Shown here: positions 53,584-62,270 of the stretch, piece after piece | How positions within the stretch are numbered: the first letter of the stretch is position 1 | Layout: the number at the start of each line of letters is the position of its first letter | Origin: Streptomyces orinoci | GTDB taxonomy: Bacteria > Actinomycetota > Actinomycetes > Streptomycetales > Streptomycetaceae | Length of the DNA: 64,000 bases | Direction: 5' to 3' | Assembly: GCF_003121295.1 (NCBI RefSeq) | Contig: NZ_PHNC01000042.1 | Location: 128,282-192,281 of the forward strand | Made by a program: the position numbers and the translations under genes | The notes under the pieces: model-generated | The model's input: only the letters and a program-made list of their open reading frames with translations | The model's database searches: none | What the model was told of the DNA's origin: nothing

Positions 53584-53859
53584 ATGTGCCTGGCAGTACC
53601 CGGCAGGGTGGTGGACGTCGAGGAACGCGACGGCACCCCGATGGCCAAGGTGGATTTCGGCGGAGTGGTCAAGGATGTATGCCTGGCCTATCTGCCGGAT
53701 CTCCAGGTCGGTGACTACACCATTGTGCATGTGGGGTTCGCCCTGCAACGCCTGGACGAGGAGGCGGCATTGGCGACCCTGGAGCTCTTCCGGAGCATCG
53801 GCGCTCTGGAGGAGGAGTTCGGCGACGCCTGGAGCCGCGCGGCTGAGGAGGCCCGATGA
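53584..53859 (+). CDS. hypC: HypC/HybG-type maturation chaperone
   Basis: This encodes 91 residues beginning MCLAVPGRVVDVEERDG. The Cys2 exposed after Met removal is essential for holding the Fe(CN)2CO group with HypD. The ATG at 53584 is set by this motif. Conserved VDFGGVVKDVCLAYL and VGDYTIVHVGFALQRLDEEA follow. It lies five bases after hypF, and its stop overlaps hypD (ATGA). Confidence 0.95.
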   Translation: MCLAVPGRVVDVEERDGTPMAKVDFGGVVKDVCLAYLPDLQVGDYTIVHVGFALQRLDEEAALATLELFRSIGALEEEFGDAWSRAAEEAR

Positions 53860-54989
53860 GGTATCTGGAGGAGTTCCGGGATCCCGGTCTGGCCCGGCGG
53901 CTGCTGGACGAGATCCATGCGACCGTCACCCGGCCCTGGGCACTGATGGAGGTCTGCGGCGGGCAGACCCACTCCATCATCCGTCATGGCATTGACCAAC
54001 TGCTGCCGGAACAGGTGGAGTTGATCCATGGTCCCGGCTGCCCGGTCTGTGTCACCCCGCTGGAGATGATCGACAAGGCGCTGGCCATCGCCGCCCGCCC
54101 CGAGGTGACCTTCTGCTCCTTCGGGGACATGCTGCGGGTGCCCGGCACCGAGGGCGATCTGTTCCGGGTCAAGGGCGCCGGCGGTGATGTCCGGGTGGTG
54201 TACTCGCCGTTGGACGCGCTGGAGATCGCCCGCCGCAGTCCGGACCGGCAGGTGGTGTTCTTCGGGATCGGCTTCGAGACCACCGCTCCGGCCAACGCCA
54301 TGACCGTCCATCAGGCCCGGAGGCTGGGCATCGGCAACTTCAGCCTGCTGGTCTCCCATGTGCGGGTGCCGCCCGCCATCGAGGCGATCATGCGCTCACC
54401 GCGCTGCCGGGTGCAGGCGTTCCTGGCGGCCGGACATGTCTGCAGTGTGATGGGTGTGGAGGAGTACCCGGAGCTGGCCGGGCGGTTCGGCGTGCCCATC
54501 GTGGTCACCGGCTTCGAGCCGCTGGACATCCTGGAGGGCGTACGGCGCGCGGTGCGCCAACTGGAGCGCGGCGAGCACCGGGTGGAGAACGCCTATCCGA
54601 GGGCGGTGCGCGCGGAGGGCAATCCCGCCGCGCTGCGGATGCTGGCCGAGGTCTTCGAGGTCACCGACCGCGCCTGGCGGGGCATCGGCACCATCCCCGG
54701 CAGCGGCTGGCGGCTGGCGGACGCCTACCGGGAGTACGACGCCGAGCACCGCTTCGCGGTCACCGGGCTGCGCACCCTGGAGCCGGCGGCCTGCCGCAGC
54801 GGCGAAGTGCTCCAGGGACTGCTCAAGCCCCATGAGTGCGCCGCCTTCGGCACCGTGTGCACTCCGCGTACCCCGCTGGGGGCGACGATGGTCTCCAGCG
54901 AGGGCGCCTGTGCCGCCTACTACCTCTACCGCCGCCTGGGCCCCGGCGCGGCGGCCGCAACCGACAAGGAGGCGACCTCAGTTGGCTGA
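53856..54989 (+). CDS. hypD: HypD iron-sulfur scaffold protein
   Basis: This encodes 377 residues. Characteristic stretches are WALMEVCGGQTHSIIRHGID, IHGPGCPVCVTPLEM (CxxC), FGIGFETTAPANA and AAGHVCSVMG. The C-terminal cysteines (AACRSG, KPHECAAFGTVCTP, SSEGACAAYY) hold the [4Fe-4S] cluster. With HypC it assembles the iron with CN and CO ligands. All cysteines expected for function appear to be there. Confidence 0.95.
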   Translation: MRYLEEFRDPGLARRLLDEIHATVTRPWALMEVCGGQTHSIIRHGIDQLLPEQVELIHGPGCPVCVTPLEMIDKALAIAARPEVTFCSFGDMLRVPGTEGDLFRVKGAGGDVRVVYSPLDALEIARRSPDRQVVFFGIGFETTAPANAMTVHQARRLGIGNFSLLVSHVRVPPAIEAIMRSPRCRVQAFLAAGHVCSVMGVEEYPELAGRFGVPIVVTGFEPLDILEGVRRAVRQLERGEHRVENAYPRAVRAEGNPAALRMLAEVFEVTDRAWRGIGTIPGSGWRLADAYREYDAEHRFAVTGLRTLEPAACRSGEVLQGLLKPHECAAFGTVCTPRTPLGATMVSSEGACAAYYLYRRLGPGAAAATDKEATSVG

Positions 54990-56055
54990 CTTCCCCGCTC
55001 CCCTGCTGCCCGACCCCGCGGAATGGAGCTGCCCGGCGCCGGTGCGCGACCGGTCGGTGGTCCTGCTCGGCCATGGCGGCGGGGGCGCGCTCTCGGCGGA
55101 GCTGATGGCGGACATCTTCGCGCCCGCCTATGGCAATGAGATCCTGGACCGGCTCACCGACTCCGCCACCGTTGATCTCGGCGGGGCACGGCTGGCCTTC
55201 TCCACCGACTCCCATGTGGTGCGCCCGCTGTTCTTTCCCGGCGGCTGCATCGGCGACCTGGCGGTCAACGGCACCGTCAACGATCTGGCCATGAGCGGCG
55301 CCCAACCGGCCTTTCTGTCCTGTGCGTTCATCCTGGAGGAGGGCACCGAGCTGGCCGTGGTGGAACGGATCGCCGGGGCGGTGGGGGCGGCCGCCAGGGC
55401 GGCCGGGGTCAGTGTGGTCACCGGTGACACCAAGGTGGTCGATGCCGGGCATGGTGACGGGGTGTTCATCACCAGCTCGGGCATCGGCCTGGTGCCGCGC
55501 GGAGTGGACATCCGGCCGCAGCGGGCCCGGCCCGGTGATGTGGTGATCGTCAGCGGGCCCGTCGGTCTGCACGGGGTGGCGGTGCTCAGCGTCCGTGAGG
55601 GGCTGGAGTTCGGGGTGGAGATCGCCAGTGACACCGCGCCGCTGGGCGGCCTGGTGGCCGCGATGCTGGCCGTCACTCCCGAGCTGCATGTGCTGCGTGA
55701 TCCCACCCGGGGTGGAGTGGCCACCGCTCTCCATGAGATCGCCACCGCCTCCGGCACCGGGGTGGTCATCCGGGAGGACGCCGTACCCGTCCCGGAACCG
55801 GTGGCCAACGCCTGTGGCTTCCTGGGGCTGGATCCGCTGTATGTGGCCAATGAGGGTCGGCTGCTGGCCTTTGCGCCACCGGAGCACACCGACGCCCTGC
55901 TGGACGCCATGCGCGCCCACCCGCAGGGCACCGGGGCCGTGGTCATCGGCGAGTGCGTGGCCGAACACCCCGGCATGGTGGTGGCCCGCACCGGGCTCGG
56001 CGGGACCCGGGTGGTGGACCCGCCGGTCGGCGAGCAACTGCCGCGCATCTGCTGA
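54982..56055 (+). CDS. hypE: HypE, carbamoyl dehydratase for cyanide ligand synthesis
   Basis: This encodes 357 residues of the PurM/AIR-synthase-like family. Features include LLGHGGGGALSAELMADIFA, STDSHVVRPLFFPGGCIGDL, GDTKVVDAGHGDGVFI and LRDPTRGGVATALHE. It ends PRIC, the C-terminal Cys that carries the thiocarboxamide. The start is a TTG at 54982 (AAGGAGG eleven bases upstream), overlapping the hypD stop by eight bases; no in-frame ATG or GTG fits better. Last gene of the operon; a hairpin follows. Confidence 0.93.
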   Translation: MADFPAPLLPDPAEWSCPAPVRDRSVVLLGHGGGGALSAELMADIFAPAYGNEILDRLTDSATVDLGGARLAFSTDSHVVRPLFFPGGCIGDLAVNGTVNDLAMSGAQPAFLSCAFILEEGTELAVVERIAGAVGAAARAAGVSVVTGDTKVVDAGHGDGVFITSSGIGLVPRGVDIRPQRARPGDVVIVSGPVGLHGVAVLSVREGLEFGVEIASDTAPLGGLVAAMLAVTPELHVLRDPTRGGVATALHEIATASGTGVVIREDAVPVPEPVANACGFLGLDPLYVANEGRLLAFAPPEHTDALLDAMRAHPQGTGAVVIGECVAEHPGMVVARTGLGGTRVVDPPVGEQLPRIC

Positions 56056-56064
56056 CCGGTGGCG

Positions 56065-56087
56065 GACGGCCCGTACCCCGGGCCGTC
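56065..56087 (+). terminator. Terminator hairpin after hypE
   Basis: A perfect nine-base stem GACGGCCCG/CGGGCCGTC with loop TACCC starts ten bases after the hypE stop. There is no T-run. Confidence 0.6.
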
Positions 56088-56242
56088 GGCACATGGCGAA
56101 CCTCGGCATATGGCGAACACAGAAGCGAGCAGTCGCACGGTCCGGGACAAATCACGCTTCAACGCATCAAGCCGTTTCTTTCGGATCGCTGAACCGTTGG
56201 TTTGGGCACGGGAAATCGTTACCGCTCACGAAGGACAGACTG

Positions 56243-56557
56243 ATGCGCCTTCTCCGTCCGCTCGTCGTCGCTCTCGGCGGGCTCGCCCTCGTTGCCGCCA
56301 CCACGACCGCGGCCACCGCCGCAAACGGAACGTTCGCTTGGGTAGGCCCCAAGGGCAAGGCGTACGCCATCCAGAACCCGCCGGACCACAAGTGCTACGA
56401 CATGGGCCAGGAAGCCCGCGGGGCCCAGAACGCGACCAGGCAGCCGCTGATCGTCTACACCCAGAAGAAGTGCAAGGGCTCCGCGACTCGGCTGGCCCCC
56501 GGGCAGTCGGCCCCCAGCGGCTCCCACTTCGCCAGCGTCATCTTCAACCAGCGCTAG
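56243..56557 (+). CDS. Small secreted protein
   Basis: This encodes 104 residues. A Sec signal peptide (MRLLRPLVVALGGLALVAAT, cleavage after ATAA) precedes a mature part of about 75 residues with two Cys (HKCYDMG and KKCKGSATRL) that may form a disulfide. AAGGACAG lies seven bases ahead of the ATG. Similar short two-Cys secreted proteins are frequent in Streptomyces; function unknown. Confidence 0.75.
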   Translation: MRLLRPLVVALGGLALVAATTTAATAANGTFAWVGPKGKAYAIQNPPDHKCYDMGQEARGAQNATRQPLIVYTQKKCKGSATRLAPGQSAPSGSHFASVIFNQR

Positions 56558-56585
56558 CACCTTCCCGGGTTGACCGGGGTGGCTC

Positions 56586-56619
56586 AAGGGCGGTGACCGG
56601 CTCCCCGGTCACCGCCCTT
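56586..56619. terminator. Bidirectional terminator between convergent genes
   Basis: A perfect 15-base stem (AAGGGCGGTGACCGG and its reverse complement) with a CTCC loop starts 28 bases after the secreted-protein stop. It includes the stop codon region of the convergent permease gene (56609-56611). The A/T pairs at the base make it a good terminator for both directions. Confidence 0.8.
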
Positions 56620-58234
56620 CCGCTGAGCGCGCCCCATCGGGGCGCCGCTGCCCCACCCCCGCCCGCACCGCCCAGTAGAAGATCCCCAGCGCCGCACCCG
56701 CGACCGCCAGGGAGTCATAGGGGGCGGGCAGCCGGCCCGAGCCCTTGAAGGAGCCGAGCCAGGAGAGGACCGTCAGGGCCAGCAGATAGACGATCAGCCA
56801 GGCTCCGGTGCGGAGTTCGGCGGACAGCGGGCGCTCCTCCGGGGACGAGCGCCGCATCACCAGGAAGATCAGCAGGCCGCCCAGCACCAGTGGCAGGGCC
56901 AGCCGCAGATCGTGCCAGCCCGACCAGTAGATGAACTCGCTCGCCACCACAAAGCTCACCGGCGCGATCCAGCGCAGGCCGGGTACCCAGCCGGCCATCC
57001 GCGAGCCGGGTTCCGCCCGGAAGACGGCCACGGCCACCGCCGAGGCGGCATAGATCAGCAGGTACATGTCCCCCATGATGCTGACGATGCGCTGCCAGCC
57101 GCCGATCGGGAGCAGAAAGACGATGATCACGGCGAGGTTCAGCGCAAGGGCCGGGTGCGGGATGCCATTGCGCCGGCTGACCTGCATAAAGAAGCGGGGA
57201 ATGGTGCCGTTCTTGGCGAGGGCGTAGGTGTGCCGGGCGTCGATCGCCACTCCGACATACGCCGATCCGCCCGGTGAGACCACGGCGTCCGCGTAGAGCA
57301 GGGTGGACAGCCAGTGCAGATTGAAGATCAGCGCCAGCTGGCCGAAGGGCGACTCGAAGTTGACACCCTGCCAGCCATGGCCGAGCAGGCTCTCCGGGAC
57401 GGTGAACAGGAAGGCCAGTTGCAGGGCCAGATACATCAGCAGGGCCAGCCCGATGCCGGTGAGTACCGAGGCGGGGATGGTCCGGCGCGGGTGGCGGGCC
57501 TCGCCGGAGAAGTCCAGCGGGGCCTGGAAGCCGTTGACCGAGTAGACGACGCCACCGCCGGCGAGTGCGGACAGACAGGCGGCGTAACCGTAAGGCGCAA
57601 ATCCGCCGTGGTCGGTCAGGCGGCCGGAGTGCCATCCGGAGGCGAGCAGCGCGGCCACCGTGACGATCGGCATGATGATTTTGAAGGCGGACAGCAGGTT
57701 GTTCAGCCGCGCGAAGGTCCGTACCGCGAACCAGTTCAGCGCCGTCAGTGCCGTGCTCAGGGCGATCGCCACGGCCAGGCCCTTGGTGCTGAGCGTATGG
57801 CCGTTGTAGAGGCCGGGCAGATAGTGGTTGGCGTACTGCATGATCGCGCTGATCTCGGCCGCGGTACCGCCCACCGACAGCAGGACCGACCAGCCGACCA
57901 GGGTGCCGACCAGCCGGCCGGAGGCGTACAGCGGCCAGCGGACCGTGCCGCCGCCCTCCGGCCGGGACGCGCCCAGCTCGATCATCACCAGTGCCACCAG
58001 GCCGCACAGCAGCCCCGCGCCGACCCAGGTCAGCAGCGAGGCGGGCCCGGCCGTCCGGGCCGCGTACATGGCGGCGAACAGCCAGCCGGAGCCGACGATA
58101 TTGGAGAAGCCGATCGCGGTCAGCGCCCAGAAGCCGAGGTCCCGGCGCAACCGCCGCTCCTGTACGGCCACCTCGGGCATGCCGTCCGGGGGCTGCCTCG
58201 GATGATCCGGCATGTCACCGTCCTCCTGGCTCAT
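56609..58234 (-). CDS. APC-family amino acid permease
   Basis: This encodes 541 residues with about 12 transmembrane helices, beginning with the typical WALTAIGFSNIVGSGWLFAA and followed by GGTAAEISAIMQYANHYLPG and FQAPLDFSGEARHPRRTIPA, the conserved APC loop. The substrate cannot be read from the sequence. The gene is single and convergent with the small secreted protein, sharing the terminator. Confidence 0.9.
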   Translation of the reverse strand: MSQEDGDMPDHPRQPPDGMPEVAVQERRLRRDLGFWALTAIGFSNIVGSGWLFAAMYAARTAGPASLLTWVGAGLLCGLVALVMIELGASRPEGGGTVRWPLYASGRLVGTLVGWSVLLSVGGTAAEISAIMQYANHYLPGLYNGHTLSTKGLAVAIALSTALTALNWFAVRTFARLNNLLSAFKIIMPIVTVAALLASGWHSGRLTDHGGFAPYGYAACLSALAGGGVVYSVNGFQAPLDFSGEARHPRRTIPASVLTGIGLALLMYLALQLAFLFTVPESLLGHGWQGVNFESPFGQLALIFNLHWLSTLLYADAVVSPGGSAYVGVAIDARHTYALAKNGTIPRFFMQVSRRNGIPHPALALNLAVIIVFLLPIGGWQRIVSIMGDMYLLIYAASAVAVAVFRAEPGSRMAGWVPGLRWIAPVSFVVASEFIYWSGWHDLRLALPLVLGGLLIFLVMRRSSPEERPLSAELRTGAWLIVYLLALTVLSWLGSFKGSGRLPAPYDSLAVAGAALGIFYWAVRAGVGQRRPDGARSAEGR

Positions 58235-58393
58235 CGGTCACCCGGGGCCGCCCCGGGCTGAGCGCCACCCTAAGCGCGGCGGGGGTGTCGCCGCCGTACC
58301 CGGAGTCGGCTCATTTTTGCCCTGTGCATGTCTCAGGGTTGGCGGTGGCATGGACGGCGCGGAATCGACCGCGAAGTCATGGGAGGAGTCGCC

Positions 58394-59047
58394 ATGTTGA
58401 GAGCAGTGGTGATCGCCGGAGCGACCGCGGCACTGGTGACCGCCCTGGCCGCGCCCTCATCGGCCGCCGCCAGGGTCGGGCCCCCGCCGCCGGACCGGGT
58501 GGTGATCGATGTGATGACGGTCAATGGCTCGGGCTGCCCCGCCGGAACGGCCGCGGTGGCGGTCGCGCCGGACAACACCGCGTTCACCATCTCGTACAGC
58601 GACTACCTGGCTCAGGTGGGGCCCGGCGCCAAGCCGACGGACTTCCGCAAGAACTGCCAGCTGGGGCTGGACATCCATGTCCCGCAAGGCTTCACCTATG
58701 CCATCTCCGAAGCGGACTACCGGGGTTTCGGCTCCCTGGCGAGCGGGGCGACCGGTCTGGAGAAGGCGAGCTACTACTTCCAGGGCATGTCGCGGACGAC
58801 CTCCGTGACCCACACCTTCGCCGGTCCGCTCTCCGAGGACTGGCAGACCACCGACGTCACCGACTCCGCCTCCCTCGTCTACGCCCCCTGCGGGGCGGAG
58901 CGGATCCTCAACGTCAACACCGAACTGCGGGTGTACGCGGGCTCCTCGGATCCTCTGACCACCAACAGCTTTATGGCGATGGACTCCACGGACGGCAGCG
59001 TCAGCACGCTTTATCACTTTGCCTGGAAGCAGTGTCCCGGCTCTTGA
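58394..59047 (+). CDS. DUF4360 family secreted protein
   Basis: This encodes 217 residues with a Sec signal peptide (VVIAGATAALVTALAAPSSA, cleavage after AAA). The mature part shows the DUF4360 pattern: VNGSGCPAGTAAVAVAPDNT, FTISYSDYLAQVG, RKNCQLGLDIHVPQGFTYAI and four Cys. GGGAGGAG lies before ATG 58394. It is exported; a wall or matrix role is likely but unproven. Confidence 0.88.
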   Translation: MLRAVVIAGATAALVTALAAPSSAAARVGPPPPDRVVIDVMTVNGSGCPAGTAAVAVAPDNTAFTISYSDYLAQVGPGAKPTDFRKNCQLGLDIHVPQGFTYAISEADYRGFGSLASGATGLEKASYYFQGMSRTTSVTHTFAGPLSEDWQTTDVTDSASLVYAPCGAERILNVNTELRVYAGSSDPLTTNSFMAMDSTDGSVSTLYHFAWKQCPGS

Positions 59048-59119
59048 CCGGGTGCCCCCGCCTCGGCCGGGGAGCCGCGGCACTTCATGGCCGCGCCGAT
59101 CGGCAAGGGAAGGTGCATC

Positions 59120-59821
59120 ATGGCTCCGATACCCGACCGTGACACCATCTGCCGGGTCCTCGAAACCAGGGAGCACCCGCTGCGGCGTCTCGACCTGGTG
59201 CTGGAGGCGTTCTGGGACGCCGGGTACAACCGGAACACCTATCGCAGCGCGTACGACCTGCCCGAAACCCATATCGTCCTGGCCCGGCTGATCGACCGGA
59301 TGCGCAAGGACGGCGCACTCGTCCTGCTGCCCGGCACCAGATGGAAACAGCTGCTGGGCAATGGCTTCCAGCCTCAGCGCATCGCCCATGGCCACCGTGG
59401 TGGTTACTGGTACGCCACGGCCGCCCAGCACACCCGCTGGCGGCGGGCCGCCGCCGGGCGGCAGGCGCGGATCGCCGCGATCGCCGCCCGGCTGACGGCC
59501 GCCGGACCGCTGCCGCAGCCGTGCGTCACCGAGGAGCCGGCGGAGGGATGCCGGCCCGGCTGGGACCTGCCCGCCGGGACCGGCCCTCGCTCGGGCCGGG
59601 AAACGCGGGCCGAGGCCCGGGCCGAGCTGCTGGCGCATGCTCCGGCCGATCTGGCCTTTCTGCTCTCCCTGGTGGAGCCGGAGGGGTGCGGCCCGGCCAG
59701 GCGGTATGTGCTGCGGCGGCCCCTCCGGGCCGCGGATCCGGATCCTCGCCCCGCCGAGTGGCGGCGGAGGGGCGCTCAGGAGGCGTTGGAGGCGGGGGGA
59801 TCCACCCAGCCCAGCGGATAG
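59120..59821 (+). CDS. Hypothetical protein
   Basis: This encodes 233 residues from ATG 59120 (AAGGGAAGG ahead). The first 60 residues look like a small helical DNA- or protein-binding unit (TREHPLRRLDLVLEAFWDAG, IVLARLIDRMRKDGALVLLP). The rest is rich in Ala, Arg and Pro without a known motif. Its 3' end overlaps the convergent MarR gene by 46 bases. Function unknown. Confidence 0.6.
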   Translation: MAPIPDRDTICRVLETREHPLRRLDLVLEAFWDAGYNRNTYRSAYDLPETHIVLARLIDRMRKDGALVLLPGTRWKQLLGNGFQPQRIAHGHRGGYWYATAAQHTRWRRAAAGRQARIAAIAARLTAAGPLPQPCVTEEPAEGCRPGWDLPAGTGPRSGRETRAEARAELLAHAPADLAFLLSLVEPEGCGPARRYVLRRPLRAADPDPRPAEWRRRGAQEALEAGGSTQPSG

Positions 59822-60306
59822 AGGTCCGGCCCCCGGCCGGGGGCCGCGGGCTCACCGCCGGCCTCCGCGAAGGCGGTCAGCGCGTCAATCAGCGCCTCGC
59901 GCTGGCCGGGGAGCATCCGCGCCACAATCGCGGCGATCTCGTCCCGGCGCCGGGCGGTGACCTCTTCGACGATGCGCTGCCCATCGGGCGTGACCCGCAG
60001 GACGGTCTCCCGCCGGTTGCCCGGATTGACACCACGGGAGACCAGCCCGGCGGCGATCAGCCGATCGGTCATCCGCATGGTGGTGGACGGATTGACACCC
60101 AGCAGACCGGCGGCGGTCACCAGATTGACGGCGCCGTGCATGGACAGGACGACCAGCATCCGGAACTGCGCCAGGGTCACCCTGTCCTCGGCCGCGGCCA
60201 GCGATCGCGCGGAGACCGCGACCAGCAGCCGGGATGCGGTGAGCACCGCGCGAGTCACCGCATCGACATTGTCTTTTGCCCCGGCGGGGCGCGCACGCTT
60301 GGCCAT
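59776..60306 (-). CDS. MarR-family transcriptional regulator
   Basis: This encodes 176 residues with the MarR winged HTH: LAQFRMLVVLSMHGAVNLVT, LGVNPSTTMRMTDRLIAAGL and VSRGVNPGNRRETVLRVTPD (wing). No neighbouring efflux or enzyme gene shares its promoter; the nearest candidate target is the rifampin monooxygenase upstream on the same strand. Its C-terminus overlaps the convergent gene by 46 bases. Confidence 0.88.
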   Translation of the reverse strand: MAKRARPAGAKDNVDAVTRAVLTASRLLVAVSARSLAAAEDRVTLAQFRMLVVLSMHGAVNLVTAAGLLGVNPSTTMRMTDRLIAAGLVSRGVNPGNRRETVLRVTPDGQRIVEEVTARRRDEIAAIVARMLPGQREALIDALTAFAEAGGEPAAPGRGPDLYPLGWVDPPASNAS

Positions 60307-60490
60307 GGCTCCCTTTCTCCCTCTTCACCGCCCCTGCCCCGTCCCTTGCCCGAACCGGAACCAGGCGGTGGAAGCGGAAAGGGGCCGCCCGGCTATCGCT
60401 ACCCCGGGGCCGCTCACCCGACCCGCCTGGACGCCGAACGGTGTCGCCAACATCCGCCCACCGGGCCGGGTTTGAGCGGCAAGCGCTCAC

Positions 60491-61948
60491 TCAGCCGGTG
60501 GCCACGCCGAACCACTTACGCAGCGGGCCGAGCAGATCCCGCTGGTCTTCACCCACCCACGCCACATGGCCGTCGGGACGCAACAGCACCGCGGGTACGT
60601 CCAGTTCCTCACTGACGTCCACCACCTGGTCCACCCGGTCCGCCCAGCCCGCCGCCGAGAGCCGGCCGGTCTGGTCGAGCAGCAGTCCGCGGCCGCGGTG
60701 CATCAGCTCATAGAGGCGTCCCCGCTTCAGCTTGACGTCCCGCAGCCGCCGGCCGAGCAGTTGGTGCCCGTCACCGAAGTCATAGCGGACCCCTACCCCG
60801 GTGATCATCTCGGTCACATACCGGTTCGCCTCCTCGAAGTCCATCAGCTTCGACAGCAGTCCGTGCAGCGCGGCCGCGCCCGGCTCGGTTCCCATCAGCA
60901 TCATCTGGGCGCGGGTGTTGTCCAGTACGCGGGCGCCCACCGGGTGCCGTTCGTCGTGGTAGCTGTCCAGCAGCCCCTCGGGTGCCCAGCCACTGACCGC
61001 CGCGGCCAGCTTCCAGCCAAGGTTGAACGCGTCCTGGATACCGAGGTTGAGCCCCTGCCCACCGGTCGGCGGGTGGATATGCGCCGCGTCACCGGCCAGC
61101 AGCGCCCGGCCGGCCCGGTAGCGCTCGGCCTGCCGGGTGGCGTCACCGAACCGGGAGAGCCAGCGCGGCGAGTGCGCGCCGAAGTCGGTGCCGGCGTGGG
61201 CCCTGAGCTGCTGCTTGAACTCCTCCAGGGTCGGCGCGGCCGTACGGTCCTCGGCGACGCCCTCGGCGGGCACCACGATGCGGTACAGGCCCTGGTTGCC
61301 GTCCACATCGGGAATGGCGCCGAACCGCAGCTGGGTCCTGCGGACTTCGGCGACGACGGCGGCGATGGTGGCCGGGTCCTCGGTCACCTCCATGTCCCCC
61401 AGCAGCGTCTCCACCTTGGCGGGCTCCCCGGGGAAGCCGATGCCGAGCAGTTTGCGCACCGTACTGCGGCCGCCGTCGCACCCGACGAGGTAGCGCGAGC
61501 GCAGCCGGGTGCCCGCCCCGCCGGGGGCGCCGCCCTTGGCCAGTTCGACGGTCACACCCTCGTCGTCCCGGCTCAGCCCGACCAGTTCGCAGCCGCGCCG
61601 GATCTCGGCACCGAGTTCCAGGGCACGCTCATTGAGCAGCCGCTCGGTGACCGGCTGGGGAACGGTGAGTCCGTAGGGGTGTGCCGTGTCCATCCGGTCC
61701 GGCCATGGCTTGTGAATGCCACCGAAGAAGCCGCCGACCCGGAACTTCTCACCGGCCGCGAGAAACTGGTCCAACAGCCCGCGCTGGTCCATCAGTTCGA
61801 CGCTGCGGGTGTGCAGGCCGCGCCCGCGGGGCTGCCCGGTCGGCTCGGTCAACTTCTCCAGTACCACTACGCGCACATCGTGCAGCCGCAACTCACAGGC
61901 CAGCATCAGGCCGGTCGGGCCTCCGCCCACCACGATCACGTCGATCAT
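60491..61948 (-). CDS. rox: Rifampin monooxygenase (FAD-dependent)
   Basis: This encodes 485 residues of the class A flavin monooxygenases: FAD site VVVGGGPTGLMLACELR at the start, the DG motif VGCDGGRSTVRKLLG, and AGDAAHIHPPTGGQGLNLGI. Overall it closely resembles the Streptomyces rifampin monooxygenases Rox (for example FFGGIHKPWPDRMDTAH and VDVSEELDVPAVLLRPDGHV). These hydroxylate the naphthyl ring of rifamycins, leading to ring opening and loss of activity. ATG 61948 has GGGGGA five bases ahead. A rifamycin-associated element lies 70 bases upstream, which supports the identity and suggests induction by rifamycins. Confidence 0.9.
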   Translation of the reverse strand: MIDVIVVGGGPTGLMLACELRLHDVRVVVLEKLTEPTGQPRGRGLHTRSVELMDQRGLLDQFLAAGEKFRVGGFFGGIHKPWPDRMDTAHPYGLTVPQPVTERLLNERALELGAEIRRGCELVGLSRDDEGVTVELAKGGAPGGAGTRLRSRYLVGCDGGRSTVRKLLGIGFPGEPAKVETLLGDMEVTEDPATIAAVVAEVRRTQLRFGAIPDVDGNQGLYRIVVPAEGVAEDRTAAPTLEEFKQQLRAHAGTDFGAHSPRWLSRFGDATRQAERYRAGRALLAGDAAHIHPPTGGQGLNLGIQDAFNLGWKLAAAVSGWAPEGLLDSYHDERHPVGARVLDNTRAQMMLMGTEPGAAALHGLLSKLMDFEEANRYVTEMITGVGVRYDFGDGHQLLGRRLRDVKLKRGRLYELMHRGRGLLLDQTGRLSAAGWADRVDQVVDVSEELDVPAVLLRPDGHVAWVGEDQRDLLGPLRKWFGVATG

Positions 61949-62017
61949 CAAATCCCCCACTCAAGAAGACACCTCGGCCGGTTCCGGCCTGCGAGCGGAG
62001 ATTCTGCGATACGACCC

Positions 62018-62036
62018 GGGTCTTGCCGCAAGGCCC
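62018..62036 (-). promoter_or_regulatory. Rifamycin-associated element (RAE)-like site upstream of rox
   Basis: On the minus strand the site reads GGGCCTTGCGGCAAGACCC. As I remember it, the reported RAE consensus is GGGGCTTGCGGCAAGGCCC, giving two differences in 19 and keeping the inverted-repeat form. It lies 70 bases upstream of the rox ATG in the right orientation. RAEs precede rifamycin-inactivating genes in actinomycetes and mediate their induction. Confidence 0.8.
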
Positions 62037-62059
62037 CCTATGCGCTATAAGTTGAGAGT

Positions 62060-62095
62060 GGCAAGGAGTGGGCGATCTCCTTGCCTTTGCTTTTT
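62060..62095 (+). terminator. Hairpin with T-run in the leader region of the antiporter gene
   Basis: A perfect nine-base stem GGCAAGGAG/CTCCTTGCC with an eight-base loop is followed by TTTGCTTTTT, an intrinsic-terminator form that is uncommon in Streptomyces. On the plus strand no gene lies upstream that it could end, since rox runs the other way. It may therefore be an attenuator in the 5' leader of the antiporter (start 62271). Confidence 0.55.
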
Positions 62096-62270
62096 GGCGC
62101 TCGCCGGCTGGGCGGGCAGCCGCTTTCACCATGGCTCCCCGATCGGGTGAATGGCGCCAATTGCCGCCCGGAGCCAAGTAACTGCAACTTACAGTTTTCC
62201 TGACTGCTGGGTGCCCATGCGGCCCTGCGAGCAGAGCTCGTAACTCCCTTCCCAGGAAAGACTCAAGGCA

